Notes: a model not told the origin generated them from the sequence alone. DNA of 5,027 nt from Candidatus Melainabacteria bacterium (GCA_003175915.1 PSRH01000294.1:1-5027); one strand, 5' to 3'. Counted from the first letter of the stretch, positions 1-5,027 are shown. Numbers and translations are program-made.

Positions 1-80
1 AAGAATAGCGAAAGCATGCCGGCAAAGCTTGGATCTCTAGGCGGCTGTTGAAAGCTTGCTGGTCTGGCAGTACTTGTCAT
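1..80 (-). CDS. Possible 5' end of a minus-strand gene running off the left edge
   Basis: An ATG at 80-78 opens a minus-strand frame with no stop before the window edge, giving 26 codons that begin MTSTARPASFQQPPRD and end in AGMLSLF. An in-frame TAA lies upstream near base 100, so this ATG is the first ATG available. The upstream sequence has only a weak GAG(A) about 8 bases before the ATG. The Pro/Gln/Ser-rich start resembles the style of the other proteins here, and the strand matches the next gene to the right. However, 26 open codons arise by chance fairly often, so this is only a candidate. No function can be assigned. Confidence 0.22.
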   Translation of the reverse strand, partial: MTSTARPASFQQPPRDPSFAGMLSLF

Positions 81-563
81 GAAAAATTCTCGATTGGCTT
101 AAGACCCTGGGCTCTATCTGGAAAAGACGACGACAACACTATTGAATCAGCACACCTTGAACAATCCGCATTGCCCCGTTCTGGTCTTGATCCTAGTAAG
201 AAAAGTAATGCCAAACGAATATTTGAAAAGCTTGTCACAAGGCTAATTGGCCTAGAGTATAACATAATAAATTTTGCCAGCCTCACCGGGCTGCTCCGTT
301 CCGCTTGTGGATAGAGAAAATTTTTTGTCGTCCCGGTCCGGCCCGTCTGGCTGGAGGACCAATCAGTCAAGATGCTCGCTTCCCTCCCCCTTCAATATAA
401 CGTACGAGTTCTCTTTAAGACCAAGCATACGAATTTTGACCAGCAAAACATATCTGGTAAAACCGCAACATTGCCTAGGGAAAATACCACTGTACAATTG
501 ACCAGGACCTTTAGCGAAAATTTTTGGGCCCGGTAATACCGGGGCTGTGTTTGCTTAGCTTTT
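81..563. other. Intergenic stretch with no convincing gene
   Basis: This stretch looks more AT-rich than the rest of the window. Short frames on both strands lack a good ribosome binding site and resemble no family I recognise. Small structures can be seen: a perfect CTTGT-C-ACAAG palindrome at 231-241 followed by an AT-rich TATAACATAATAAATTTT tract at about 259-276, a GGTCC/GGACC inverted repeat at 335-360, and the octamer TTGACCAG twice, at 436-443 and 498-505. The octamer AAAGCTTG occurs at 51-58 and 227-234, with a further copy at 24-31. None of these is enough to call a promoter or an RNA gene. No tRNA or rRNA was seen. The stretch would hold the 3' end and terminator of the TonB-like gene, and perhaps the leader of a gene to the left. 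Confidence 0.5.
529..543 (-). terminator. Hairpin just past the TonB-like gene, possible weak terminator
   Basis: CCCGGT and ACCGGG form a perfect 6-bp GC-rich stem around a 3-base loop, starting about 21 bases past the stop codon of the minus-strand gene. Read on the minus strand, the hairpin is followed by CCCAAAAATTTT, so the T-run is short and several bases away. That is poor for an intrinsic terminator. The position favours a role in ending the minus-strand transcript, but the hairpin could also act in 3'-end stabilisation. Confidence 0.3.
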
Positions 564-2276
564 TCAGAAGCGACGGAATACACCAGTTCCAGCAAACACC
601 TTGTAATCGAAAGTGAATTGAATGTCTACTTCGTCATCTCGGCAGGCAGCCGGTAATGGCCGAAATGGTGCTGCTCTTTCGACGGCTGCCATAGCTGCTT
701 GATCAGAGATAGAGTCTCCGGACGTTTGGCTTAGGCGCAGATGCGACATTTCTCCATTGCGGTGGATTTTGAAGACGAGGACAGTCTGACGGGAACTTGG
801 TTGTTTGGGTGGTAGCCAGGCCCTTTTAATGCGGCGCTGAAGGTCAGCCATATAGGGGCCAAAATCGAACGGCGCCAGATCGGTTAATGGCGCCGGATCC
901 AGTCGGGGATTCTGATTTTTATCGCCATTCGGAATTCCTGGTTCGCCCGACTGATGCTTACCGCCCTGCAATCCCGGAGGCAGGGAAGAGCCTAACATGG
1001 GTTTGACTGCTAAGGGTGAATCTCCTCCGGGGTTCGGGTTACCTGCTCTTCCCGGCGTTGGACTGGAGGAGGAGTCGCCTGGTTGATGCCCGCGTTGGCC
1101 CCCTGTGGGAACGGGTCCTCCCGTTAAATGATCATTGCCCGGGTTTGCACCAACCGCAATCGGACCGGGAGAAGAGGGTCCACCAGGGGGCGAATTGCCT
1201 GAGGGCAGCTTCGGTTGCGGATTGAAATTAGTGCTGCCGGTGCGGGTCGGCAATGGACCGGGAAGATCGGCACCGCTCGCTTTGAAGGGCATTGGAGCAG
1301 GTGGAGATGATTTGCCAATACCGGGAGCGCCTCTGGGAATGAATGCCACCACTGGCTGTGGACTTTGCGATCTGGCTAGATTGAGACGTGGCACGCTTGG
1401 TAAGGGAGTGGTTGCGGGAGTGAGCGATCTTGGCAAAGGTCTAGGCGCATTTGTAGGGCTTTCGGCCCGCGGCAAAGGTTGAGGAGCATTGGCAGGATTT
1501 ATCGATCTTGCTACCGGCCGAGCTACAAAATTAGGCTTGGCAAGGGGAGCCATTCTTGGCGGGGTGGGCTGCTGCGGCTCCCGATGTGCTACCGCCGGCG
1601 AAGGCATAGGCGGAGACGACTTTCCTTGCTTAGTGGCGTCTGGAGTCGTCTTAATTGGTTTGTTGTCGATGTGTCGACCAGCCGCCCGGGAAGGGTTGTT
1701 CGATTTTATTGGAGCTGGAACACGTTGCTGTTGTTTGGTCGGTTGACTGTTGACGTATTCTATTATTGTGGGTTGTGTTGGCGGTCGTTGCGGTATCAAG
1801 AAAAACAGCGCGAAGATGAAGCAGTCGGTGAGCAAGGCGCAATGAGCGAGATAGGAACCGCTGGTCGCTTCAGACATAGTGAGAGCGTGACCAGGATAGA
1901 TTGGTTGTCTTCGCCACAAAACGGAATAATAGGCATCCCTGGCTGCATAAACTACAAACAAAAGAAAAAACATCACAGTTAAAAAAACTGGCGGACTGCT
2001 TAGACTCAGGTGGCAGAGATGGCCGAATAAGGCTTGGTTGGGCGTCAGGTGAAATGCTTTGCCGAATTCAACCAGGAAATTGAACAGGCAAGAGCTGAAG
2101 ATCAACACGGCGAATAGAAAGAGGTTGCAGATTGAAACGCCCGCGAAGAGAAATCCCTTGCGCTTCTCTCCTGTGTAAATCTGACCGAGCCCCGGTAAGA
2201 CAAGGGAGAGCGTCATAGCTAAACCCGGGTCTTTGCGAAATTGACCATAGCCGCTTGGCGGTGATGTTGAGAACAC
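564..2276 (-). CDS. Multi-pass membrane protein with Pro-rich linker and TonB C-terminal domain
   Basis: This is a 570-residue protein starting at GTG, with GAGGA 9 bases upstream. Residues 19-162 are hydrophobic: the motif PGLGQIYTGEKRKG (28-41), which resembles the P-G-x-G-Q-x-Y-x-G-x(3)-K-G signature of TM2/DUF5683-type small membrane domains, then likely membrane helices at about 41-67, 94-112 and 143-162. Residues 163-470 form a Pro/Ser/Gly-rich, probably disordered linker, including two NAPxPLPR repeats (263-283). Residues 473-560 match the TonB C-terminal fold: Y475, then the I-x-x-A-W-x-P-P helix end (483-490), VFKIHRNGEM strands (501-510), SGDSISDQAAMAAVERA (519-535), the APFRPLP turn (536-542) and a closing IQFTFDY strand (552-558). 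In known TonB proteins this domain contacts outer-membrane partners across the periplasm and the N-terminus anchors in the inner membrane. Classical TonB has one anchor helix and about 240 residues, so this protein is larger and has extra helices. No exbB/exbD genes are visible. TonB-like architecture is well supported; an energy-transducing role is inference. Confidence 0.93.
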   Translation of the reverse strand: MFSTSPPSGYGQFRKDPGLAMTLSLVLPGLGQIYTGEKRKGFLFAGVSICNLFLFAVLIFSSCLFNFLVEFGKAFHLTPNQALFGHLCHLSLSSPPVFLTVMFFLLFVVYAARDAYYSVLWRRQPIYPGHALTMSEATSGSYLAHCALLTDCFIFALFFLIPQRPPTQPTIIEYVNSQPTKQQQRVPAPIKSNNPSRAAGRHIDNKPIKTTPDATKQGKSSPPMPSPAVAHREPQQPTPPRMAPLAKPNFVARPVARSINPANAPQPLPRAESPTNAPRPLPRSLTPATTPLPSVPRLNLARSQSPQPVVAFIPRGAPGIGKSSPPAPMPFKASGADLPGPLPTRTGSTNFNPQPKLPSGNSPPGGPSSPGPIAVGANPGNDHLTGGPVPTGGQRGHQPGDSSSSPTPGRAGNPNPGGDSPLAVKPMLGSSLPPGLQGGKHQSGEPGIPNGDKNQNPRLDPAPLTDLAPFDFGPYMADLQRRIKRAWLPPKQPSSRQTVLVFKIHRNGEMSHLRLSQTSGDSISDQAAMAAVERAAPFRPLPAACRDDEVDIQFTFDYKVFAGTGVFRRF

Positions 2277-2285
2277 TCTGGCATT

Positions 2286-2290
2286 TCCTC
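2286..2290 (-). promoter_or_regulatory. Shine-Dalgarno GAGGA deciding the GTG start of the TonB-like gene
   Basis: GAGGA sits 9 bases before the GTG at 2276-2274. An out-of-frame ATG at 2284-2282 lies only 1 base from this site, too close to use it. The first in-frame ATG is at codon 21 and would remove part of the conserved N-terminal region. The GTG is therefore the best start. Confidence 0.7.
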
Positions 2291-2347
2291 AACTTGGGAT
2301 AATGCCTCAGGTTACAAACTTTACTTTCCGCTGCACATCAGAATTTG

Positions 2348-2365
2348 CCCTGAAAAAGATCAGGG
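2348..2365. repeat. Hairpin CCCTGA-AAAAGA-TCAGGG
   Basis: A perfect 6-bp stem surrounds a 6-base loop, with a further TT/AA pairing outside one mismatch. It lies in what would be the 5' leader of the TonB-like gene, or far downstream of the exported-protein gene. Neither strand shows a T-run after the stem, so it is not a standard intrinsic terminator. A leader structure or a protein-binding palindrome are alternatives; chance is also possible. Confidence 0.35.
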
Positions 2366-2420
2366 AAATACCAAGTCACGAGCGCGGCAAAACACTAGGT
2401 CTTGCTCAATTCGAACGAAA

Positions 2421-2478
2421 GTAGGGGACGTTTTAGCGTCCCGTGATTCGAAATACGGCCGGCCAACGCCGCCCCTAC
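2421..2478. repeat. 58-bp two-armed palindromic element with 7-bp inverted ends
   Basis: The outer ends GTAGGGG (2421-2427) and CCCCTAC (2472-2478) are perfect inverted repeats. Inside lie two hairpins: GGGACG-TTTTAG-CGTCCC (2425-2442, perfect 6-bp stem) and GGCCGGC-CAAC-GCCGCC (2457-2473, one bulge). A TTCGAA palindrome sits between the arms (2447-2452), and another ATTCGAA lies just outside (2409-2415). Nested palindromes with short inverted ends in an intergenic gap are typical of REP- or MITE-like interspersed repeats. Only one copy is in this window, so repetitive status is inferred. It could alternatively be a structured terminator for the exported-protein gene, whose stop codon is about 50 bases away. 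Confidence 0.5.
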
Positions 2479-2525
2479 AGCGAGGACTTCTGAACGCACT
2501 CGAATATGGCGCTTGCTACGACCAA

Positions 2526-3719
2526 CTACATCGTAGGCATATGAAGATCTTCGGCCAGTTCGATCTTCAATTCATCGCCGGGACGAACGTCTACCTTTTT
2601 GCCCTTTTTAGCAAGCAGTATGGCTACACCAACGACGACGCCGACTCCTGCACCGATGAGAGCCCCGCCGCCCATGCCGATCCTGCTGTTGCCCGAATTA
2701 CCTGCTACAGCGCCAATGCCTACGCCGACCAGGGTCGGAAGGGTGGCGATGCTGCTGTCAATGGCAATATCCTTGATACCGCGCCGAGCATGGACAACGC
2801 CGCCGCGGGCAACCAGGTTAGCCACCAGCGGAATCTGGCGGTTGTCGGGAGTTGTGACGGTGTCGAATTTAAGGCCGACTGAACCAGAGCGATCCAAATG
2901 TTTTGGTGCATTAATCGTAGCGATTCTGCCCCTGATGATTGAGCCTGCCGGCACCACGGTCGAACCATCAATGGTGAGATCTTCAGCTGTTCTTGCCGAG
3001 AATTCGTCGCCTTCCTGACTAGTGTCGCTATCGACGGCCGTATCCATGATGATAGGAATCTTGGTACCGCTGGGAACGACTTGAACGTAGCCCTTGAGGA
3101 CTTTGTTGCCCTCGGTCTTGTTAGCTTCGCCGTCGCTGCTGGCGCTTTCGCTGCCGGATTTAGATTCAGTGCTGGCACTCTCGCCTTCGGATTTCGATTC
3201 GGTACTGGCGCTTTCGCCGGCCGGTTTTGTATCAGTGCTCGCGTTTTTCGTCTGCGCGCTTTCAGTATCTGTTGTCTTATCTAAGATCGAATCGGTTGAG
3301 GCAGTATCGCTAGTTTGCGTTGGTGTTGATTCGGTTGTTGTGCTCGTCGTCTCAGTGCTGGCAGGCGCAGTAGTGACCGCGGTGTCTTTTGGCGTATCAG
3401 CCGGGGCTGCCGCCGGTGTTTCTGCGCTCAAGCCCGCTTGAGGAGCCGGTTGACTATTTGAGGAAGAAGCTTCATCAGTGCTTGCCGGACTTGTTGGTGT
3501 CGCGGTTGCCGGTTCAGCCACAGAAGTATCGTTGTTGGCCGGAATTCTGCCGCCCTCCAGCTTTGGTGCTTCGGTAGAGGAAGAGCTATCCGGACTATAG
3601 ACTTTGAAATTGAGGTCCCCGTCGGCAGCCGAGGCTACCGGAAGATAACCTGAACTAAGCGATACGCTTATCGCTAATGCTAATATTCCAGAATTGATAT
3701 TCGCCTTCCGTCTAGACAT
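2526..3719 (-). CDS. Exported protein with Ser/Thr-rich linker, VirB10-like beta domain and glycine zipper
   Basis: This is a 397-residue protein starting at ATG, with AGGA 9 bases upstream. A Sec signal peptide is clear: basic MSRRK, hydrophobic core 11-23, and an A-S-A cleavage motif at 29-31. Residues 40-205 are Ser/Thr/Ala/Glu-rich and probably disordered, with an 11-residue repeat (units like GESASTESKSE) at 157-200. Residues 208-305 look beta-rich: SGTKIPIIMDTAVDSD (217-232), GDEFSA (237-242), VVPAGSIIRGRI (255-266), LKFDTVTTPDNRQIPL (283-298). The order 'GT-x-I-P ... D-S-D ... P-x-G-S-x-x-x-G ... P-D-x-R-x-I' resembles the C-terminal domain of VirB10/TrbI, but without other secretion genes this is only a fold-level suggestion. 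Residues 329-369 form a glycine zipper (GVGIGAVAG, GMGGGALIGAGVGVVVGVA), possibly inserting in or lying against a membrane. A final strand follows (RPGDELKIELAEDL, 379-392). Likely periplasmic or envelope-associated; the molecular role is unknown. Confidence 0.92.
   Translation of the reverse strand: MSRRKANINSGILALAISVSLSSGYLPVASAADGDLNFKVYSPDSSSSTEAPKLEGGRIPANNDTSVAEPATATPTSPASTDEASSSNSQPAPQAGLSAETPAAAPADTPKDTAVTTAPASTETTSTTTESTPTQTSDTASTDSILDKTTDTESAQTKNASTDTKPAGESASTESKSEGESASTESKSGSESASSDGEANKTEGNKVLKGYVQVVPSGTKIPIIMDTAVDSDTSQEGDEFSARTAEDLTIDGSTVVPAGSIIRGRIATINAPKHLDRSGSVGLKFDTVTTPDNRQIPLVANLVARGGVVHARRGIKDIAIDSSIATLPTLVGVGIGAVAGNSGNSRIGMGGGALIGAGVGVVVGVAILLAKKGKKVDVRPGDELKIELAEDLHMPTM
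3120..3251 (-). repeat. 33-bp in-frame repeat, about four units
   Basis: Four 33-base units encode residues 157-200 of the exported protein: a degenerate TKNASTDTKPA, two nearly identical GESASTESKSE/G units, and a degenerate SESASSDGEAN. The unit length is a multiple of three, so copy-number change would keep the frame and alter only linker length. The middle units are the most alike, as expected from local duplication. Confidence 0.75.
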
Positions 3720-3728
3720 AAAGAAATA

Positions 3729-3732
3729 TCCT
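3729..3732 (-). promoter_or_regulatory. Shine-Dalgarno AGGA fixing the ATG start of the exported protein
   Basis: AGGA lies 9 bases before the ATG at 3719-3717. An in-frame TTG at 3746 would add nine residues (MVKRTGYFF) ahead of the signal peptide but lacks a comparable site. The ATG also gives a normal signal-peptide n-region (MSRRK), so it is preferred. Confidence 0.7.
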
Positions 3733-3923
3733 GTTCGCTTGACCAAGAAACGACCACCGAATGAGCTTTTAAACCCGTCTTCCCGGCCTCCTGCTAAGCA
3801 TATCTGCAGCAGTCAAGCGGAAAGATTCGCCAGTCTAACATGGTCTTGCTCGAGAATAGATTAGCGGATTTTGAGAAATCAATAGCCTGAAGTACATTAG
3901 TAGGCAATGCAGGTAAACAATGC

Positions 3924-3952
3924 TTAGCCGGTTCGATTAAACTAGGTATAAG
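3924..3952 (+). promoter_or_regulatory. Possible sigma-70-type promoter for the zinc-ribbon gene
   Basis: TATAAG at 3947-3952 matches five of six bases of the -10 consensus. A poor -35 (TTAGCC, 3924-3929, three of six) lies 17 bases upstream. Transcription would begin near 3959 and leave a leader of about 38 bases. The -10 element and spacing are reasonable; the -35 is weak. Confidence 0.3.
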
Positions 3953-3985
3953 AAGATAGTGGTTGGTCCATAAGTTGAGTTTTGT

Positions 3986-3991
3986 GAGGTG
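3986..3991 (+). promoter_or_regulatory. Strong Shine-Dalgarno GAGGTG for the zinc-ribbon gene
   Basis: GAGGTG is a six-base match to the anti-Shine-Dalgarno complement and ends 5 bases before the GTG at 3997. An in-frame TGA at 3985-3987 overlaps it, so no earlier start is possible in this frame. This fixes the GTG as the start codon. Confidence 0.8.
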
Positions 3992-3996
3992 GAGAA

Positions 3997-5027
3997 GTGA
4001 TCGAGTGCCCCATTTGCCATGTTTCCAACGAGGATAGATCACTGTTTTGCGCTGAATGCGGCCAACGATTCGCGCCGGCAGCCCCGGCTAGCGAGGCCAC
4101 CAGCGGCTTGTTAAAGCCGCCCATTCCGGATGCCATACCGAGGCGGCCTTCCGCAAAACTGCGCTCACCCATGCTTGGCGGTGGCGGCGAACCAGCGGCT
4201 CCGGAAAGCGGTTATGGTTTTCAATCGACCCCACCTAACCCAGCTTCAACAGTTTTAGGTCAGACCAATTATGTCTACGGTACAGAAGCGGACAGCCGTT
4301 CTAATAATACCGCCCCCAGCCAGGAAAACTCCCTTCGCCGGGGCTTGCATTCACCCTTGTTGGATGGCGACGGCGCCGCTAGTCAATTGGAAGGACCGCC
4401 CCGATCGCAGAGCGCCTTTCCTCACCGCCAAACTGAAAATCTCTCAAATCCGGCTGGCGAAAGCAAGCCGGTAAGACCGAATAAGTTTCTCCGCTCGCCC
4501 TTATTGAGCGGTGGCTATGAAGATGATTTGGAGGCGGAACCGCACTCTCAGCAATTCACCCAGGCAAGAGGAGCTAGCTCTTCTATTCCGGAACGTTCCG
4601 GACGTCTGCACTCGCCCGCGTTAGATGGTCCCTATGGAGCGGGCAACCAGATCGAACCTGACGATTATTACGCATCTGAGGAAATCAATGATCCTAATAT
4701 CTTGCGATCGCCTTTGCTAGCAGCCAGAGTGCCTTTGCAAGACAAGCCAGCCCCGGCAAAGACCCCCCAACCGCCGCCAGAGTTGAAGCCGCCCAGTGTG
4801 GGCAGAGAAGCAACAGCACAAGCGCCAGGCGTCACTCCGAGCCTCAATGCGCCGCCGGCGATCAGCGGCAATGTGTCGGCCAGCCCTCAGGGCGCGGCTC
4901 CGCCGCCGGCTGGTTCTTTTGCAAGCAGTAAACCTGTATCGCCTCCACCCCAAATGATCAGTCCACCCAAGGTTGAACCGCCCAAGGTTGAACCACCCAA
5001 GGTCGAGCCGCCCAAGGTCGAGCCGCC
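3997..5027 (+). CDS. Zinc-ribbon protein with repeated L-[RH]-S-P motifs and Pro-rich tail (3' end outside window)
   Basis: The frame is open from GTG (3997) to the window edge: 343 full codons and no stop, so the true length is unknown. Residues 4-22 form a zinc ribbon, C4-x2-C7-x10-C18-x2-C21-G22 (CPIC and CAECG), of the short N-terminal type often seen in bacterial regulatory or membrane proteins. The rest is Pro/Ser/Gly/Glu-rich and probably disordered; no membrane segment or signal peptide is seen. Five copies of L-[RH]-S-P-[LMA]-L occur at residues 55, 117, 165, 204 and 236, usually followed by Gly or Asp-Gly. Pro becomes denser after residue 250, ending in four PKVEP repeats at 319-343. 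The start is fixed by a strong ribosome binding site. A folded C-terminal domain beyond the edge is possible, since such ribbons and linkers often precede one. The family is not recognised and no function is assigned. The N-terminus suggests a cytoplasmic start. Confidence 0.9.
   Translation, partial: MIECPICHVSNEDRSLFCAECGQRFAPAAPASEATSGLLKPPIPDAIPRRPSAKLRSPMLGGGGEPAAPESGYGFQSTPPNPASTVLGQTNYVYGTEADSRSNNTAPSQENSLRRGLHSPLLDGDGAASQLEGPPRSQSAFPHRQTENLSNPAGESKPVRPNKFLRSPLLSGGYEDDLEAEPHSQQFTQARGASSSIPERSGRLHSPALDGPYGAGNQIEPDDYYASEEINDPNILRSPLLAARVPLQDKPAPAKTPQPPPELKPPSVGREATAQAPGVTPSLNAPPAISGNVSASPQGAAPPPAGSFASSKPVSPPPQMISPPKVEPPKVEPPKVEPPKVEP
4159..4725 (+). repeat. Five dispersed copies of an L-[RH]-S-P-x-L peptide motif
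   Basis: The copies are LRSPMLGG (4159-4182), LHSPLLDG (4345-4368), LRSPLLSG (4489-4512), LHSPALDG (4606-4629) and LRSPLLAA (4702-4725). Codons differ widely among copies: the first Leu is CTG, TTG or CTC, and the later Leu is CTT, TTG, TTA or CTA. The peptide is thus conserved while the DNA has diverged. Copies two and four extend further (LDGDGAASQLE and LDGPYGAGNQIE). Start-to-start spacing falls from 62 to 48, 39 and 32 residues. Confidence 0.85.
4966..5027 (+). repeat. 15-bp tandem repeat encoding PKVEP, cut by the window edge
   Basis: Four complete units of CCCAAGGTTGAACCG type lie at 4966-4980, 4981-4995, 4996-5010 and 5011-5025, and the first two bases of another codon follow. The units differ only at third positions (GTT/GTC, GAA/GAG, CCG/CCA), so expansion looks recent. 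The array encodes a Pro-Lys-Val-Glu-Pro linker with alternating charge, similar in style to the Pro-Glu/Pro-Lys spacers of TonB proteins. The total copy number is unknown. Confidence 0.9.

Larger units (their letters stand above)
2277..2525. other. Intergenic region between two minus-strand genes
   Basis: These 249 bases contain no gene. They hold the ribosome binding site of the TonB-like gene, a hairpin at 2348-2365 and a two-armed palindromic element at 2421-2478. I could not find a convincing -35/-10 pair for the TonB-like gene, so whether it has its own promoter or is read through from the exported-protein gene is open. A gap of this size suggests separate regulation. Confidence 0.6.
3720..3996. 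other. Divergent intergenic region
   Basis: These 277 bases separate the minus-strand exported-protein gene from the plus-strand zinc-ribbon gene and should contain both promoters. On the minus strand a weak TTGATT / 16-base spacer / TCTATT pair lies at 3882-3855, which would give a leader of about 130 bases; a TTAGCA / 18 bases / TTTAAA pair nearer the gene is equally weak. CTGCT and AGCAG form an inverted repeat at 3791-3812 around AAGCATATCTGC and could be an operator. No gene is supported here. Confidence 0.5.

Noticed and set aside
1..51. Plus-strand open end, 16 codons ending at TGA (49-51), as the 3' end of a gene
   Set aside because: It is too short to judge, and its composition gives no support. 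It also conflicts with the equally weak minus-strand candidate.
48..314. 88-residue plus-strand frame beginning at TTG, and the 97-residue minus-strand frame at 77-370
   Set aside because: The plus-strand frame has a TTG start with no ribosome binding site. The products of both resemble no family I recognise, and the two frames overlap on opposite strands. A decayed gene cannot be excluded.
1135..1482. Plus-strand open frame antisense to the TonB-like gene (also 1479-1982 and 1489-1746)
   Set aside because: These lie opposite the Pro-rich linker and the N-terminal helices. Low-complexity GC-rich codons on one strand leave the other strand open. The products are not protein-like, and the minus-strand frame has a recognisable domain.
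2219..2284. 21-codon ATG frame overlapping the start of the TonB-like gene
   Set aside because: Its ATG is only 1 base from the GAGGA site, too close for translation, and the short product has no recognisable feature.
2599..3018. Plus-strand open frames antisense to the exported-protein gene (also 2541-2882, 3094-3441) and the minus-strand frame 2720-3178
   Set aside because: All overlap the exported-protein gene in other frames. Their Ala/Pro/Val-rich products mirror the Ser/Thr/Gly-rich coding strand, and the real frame has a signal peptide and a good start.
3120..3251. CRISPR-like array
   Set aside because: The 33-base units are contiguous with no unique spacers, and they translate in frame as a protein linker.
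3720..3746. Nine-residue N-terminal extension of the exported protein from TTG at 3746
   Set aside because: The ATG at 3719 has AGGA at good spacing and a normal signal-peptide n-region; the TTG does not.
3794..4042. 82-residue minus-strand frame across the divergent region
   Set aside because: It overlaps the well-supported start and zinc ribbon of the plus-strand gene and has no recognisable features.

Overview
The window is ordinary bacterial DNA. It holds two well-supported complete genes on the minus strand and one gene on the plus strand that runs off the right edge. A weak candidate for a fourth gene runs off the left edge. Each of the three supported genes has a good Shine-Dalgarno sequence, and two of the three start with GTG. 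A TonB-type C-terminal domain and a Sec signal peptide point to a diderm (Gram-negative type) bacterium. The style of the proteins (long Pro- or Ser/Thr-rich linkers, a zinc ribbon on a disordered chain, no close textbook homologues) would fit an under-studied lineage such as a non-photosynthetic cyanobacterial relative. That is an impression only, because the window has no marker gene.

Layout from left to right. Bases 1-563 hold no convincing complete gene; a possible minus-strand gene start lies at base 80. Bases 564-2276 (minus) encode a 570-residue membrane protein with an N-terminal multi-helix region containing a PGLGQIYTGEKRKG motif, about 310 residues of Pro-rich linker, and a clear TonB C-terminal domain. 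Bases 2277-2525 are intergenic and contain a 58-bp two-armed palindromic element with 7-bp inverted ends. Bases 2526-3719 (minus) encode a 397-residue exported protein: signal peptide, Ser/Thr/Glu-rich linker with an 11-residue repeat, a beta-rich domain with some resemblance to the VirB10/TrbI C-terminal domain, and a glycine-zipper segment. Bases 3720-3996 are a divergent intergenic region. Bases 3997 to the right edge (plus) encode a zinc-ribbon protein with five scattered copies of an L-[RH]-S-P-x-L motif and a terminal PKVEP tandem repeat.

How they may work together: the two minus-strand genes are separated by 249 bases, so they may or may not share a transcript. Two of the three proteins look membrane-bound or exported and have long flexible linkers, which suggests envelope functions. 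No partner genes (exbB/exbD, tolQ/tolR, TonB-dependent receptors, or type IV secretion genes) are present, so no complete known system can be assigned. The most unusual item is the repeated SP-containing motif in the plus-strand zinc-ribbon protein.
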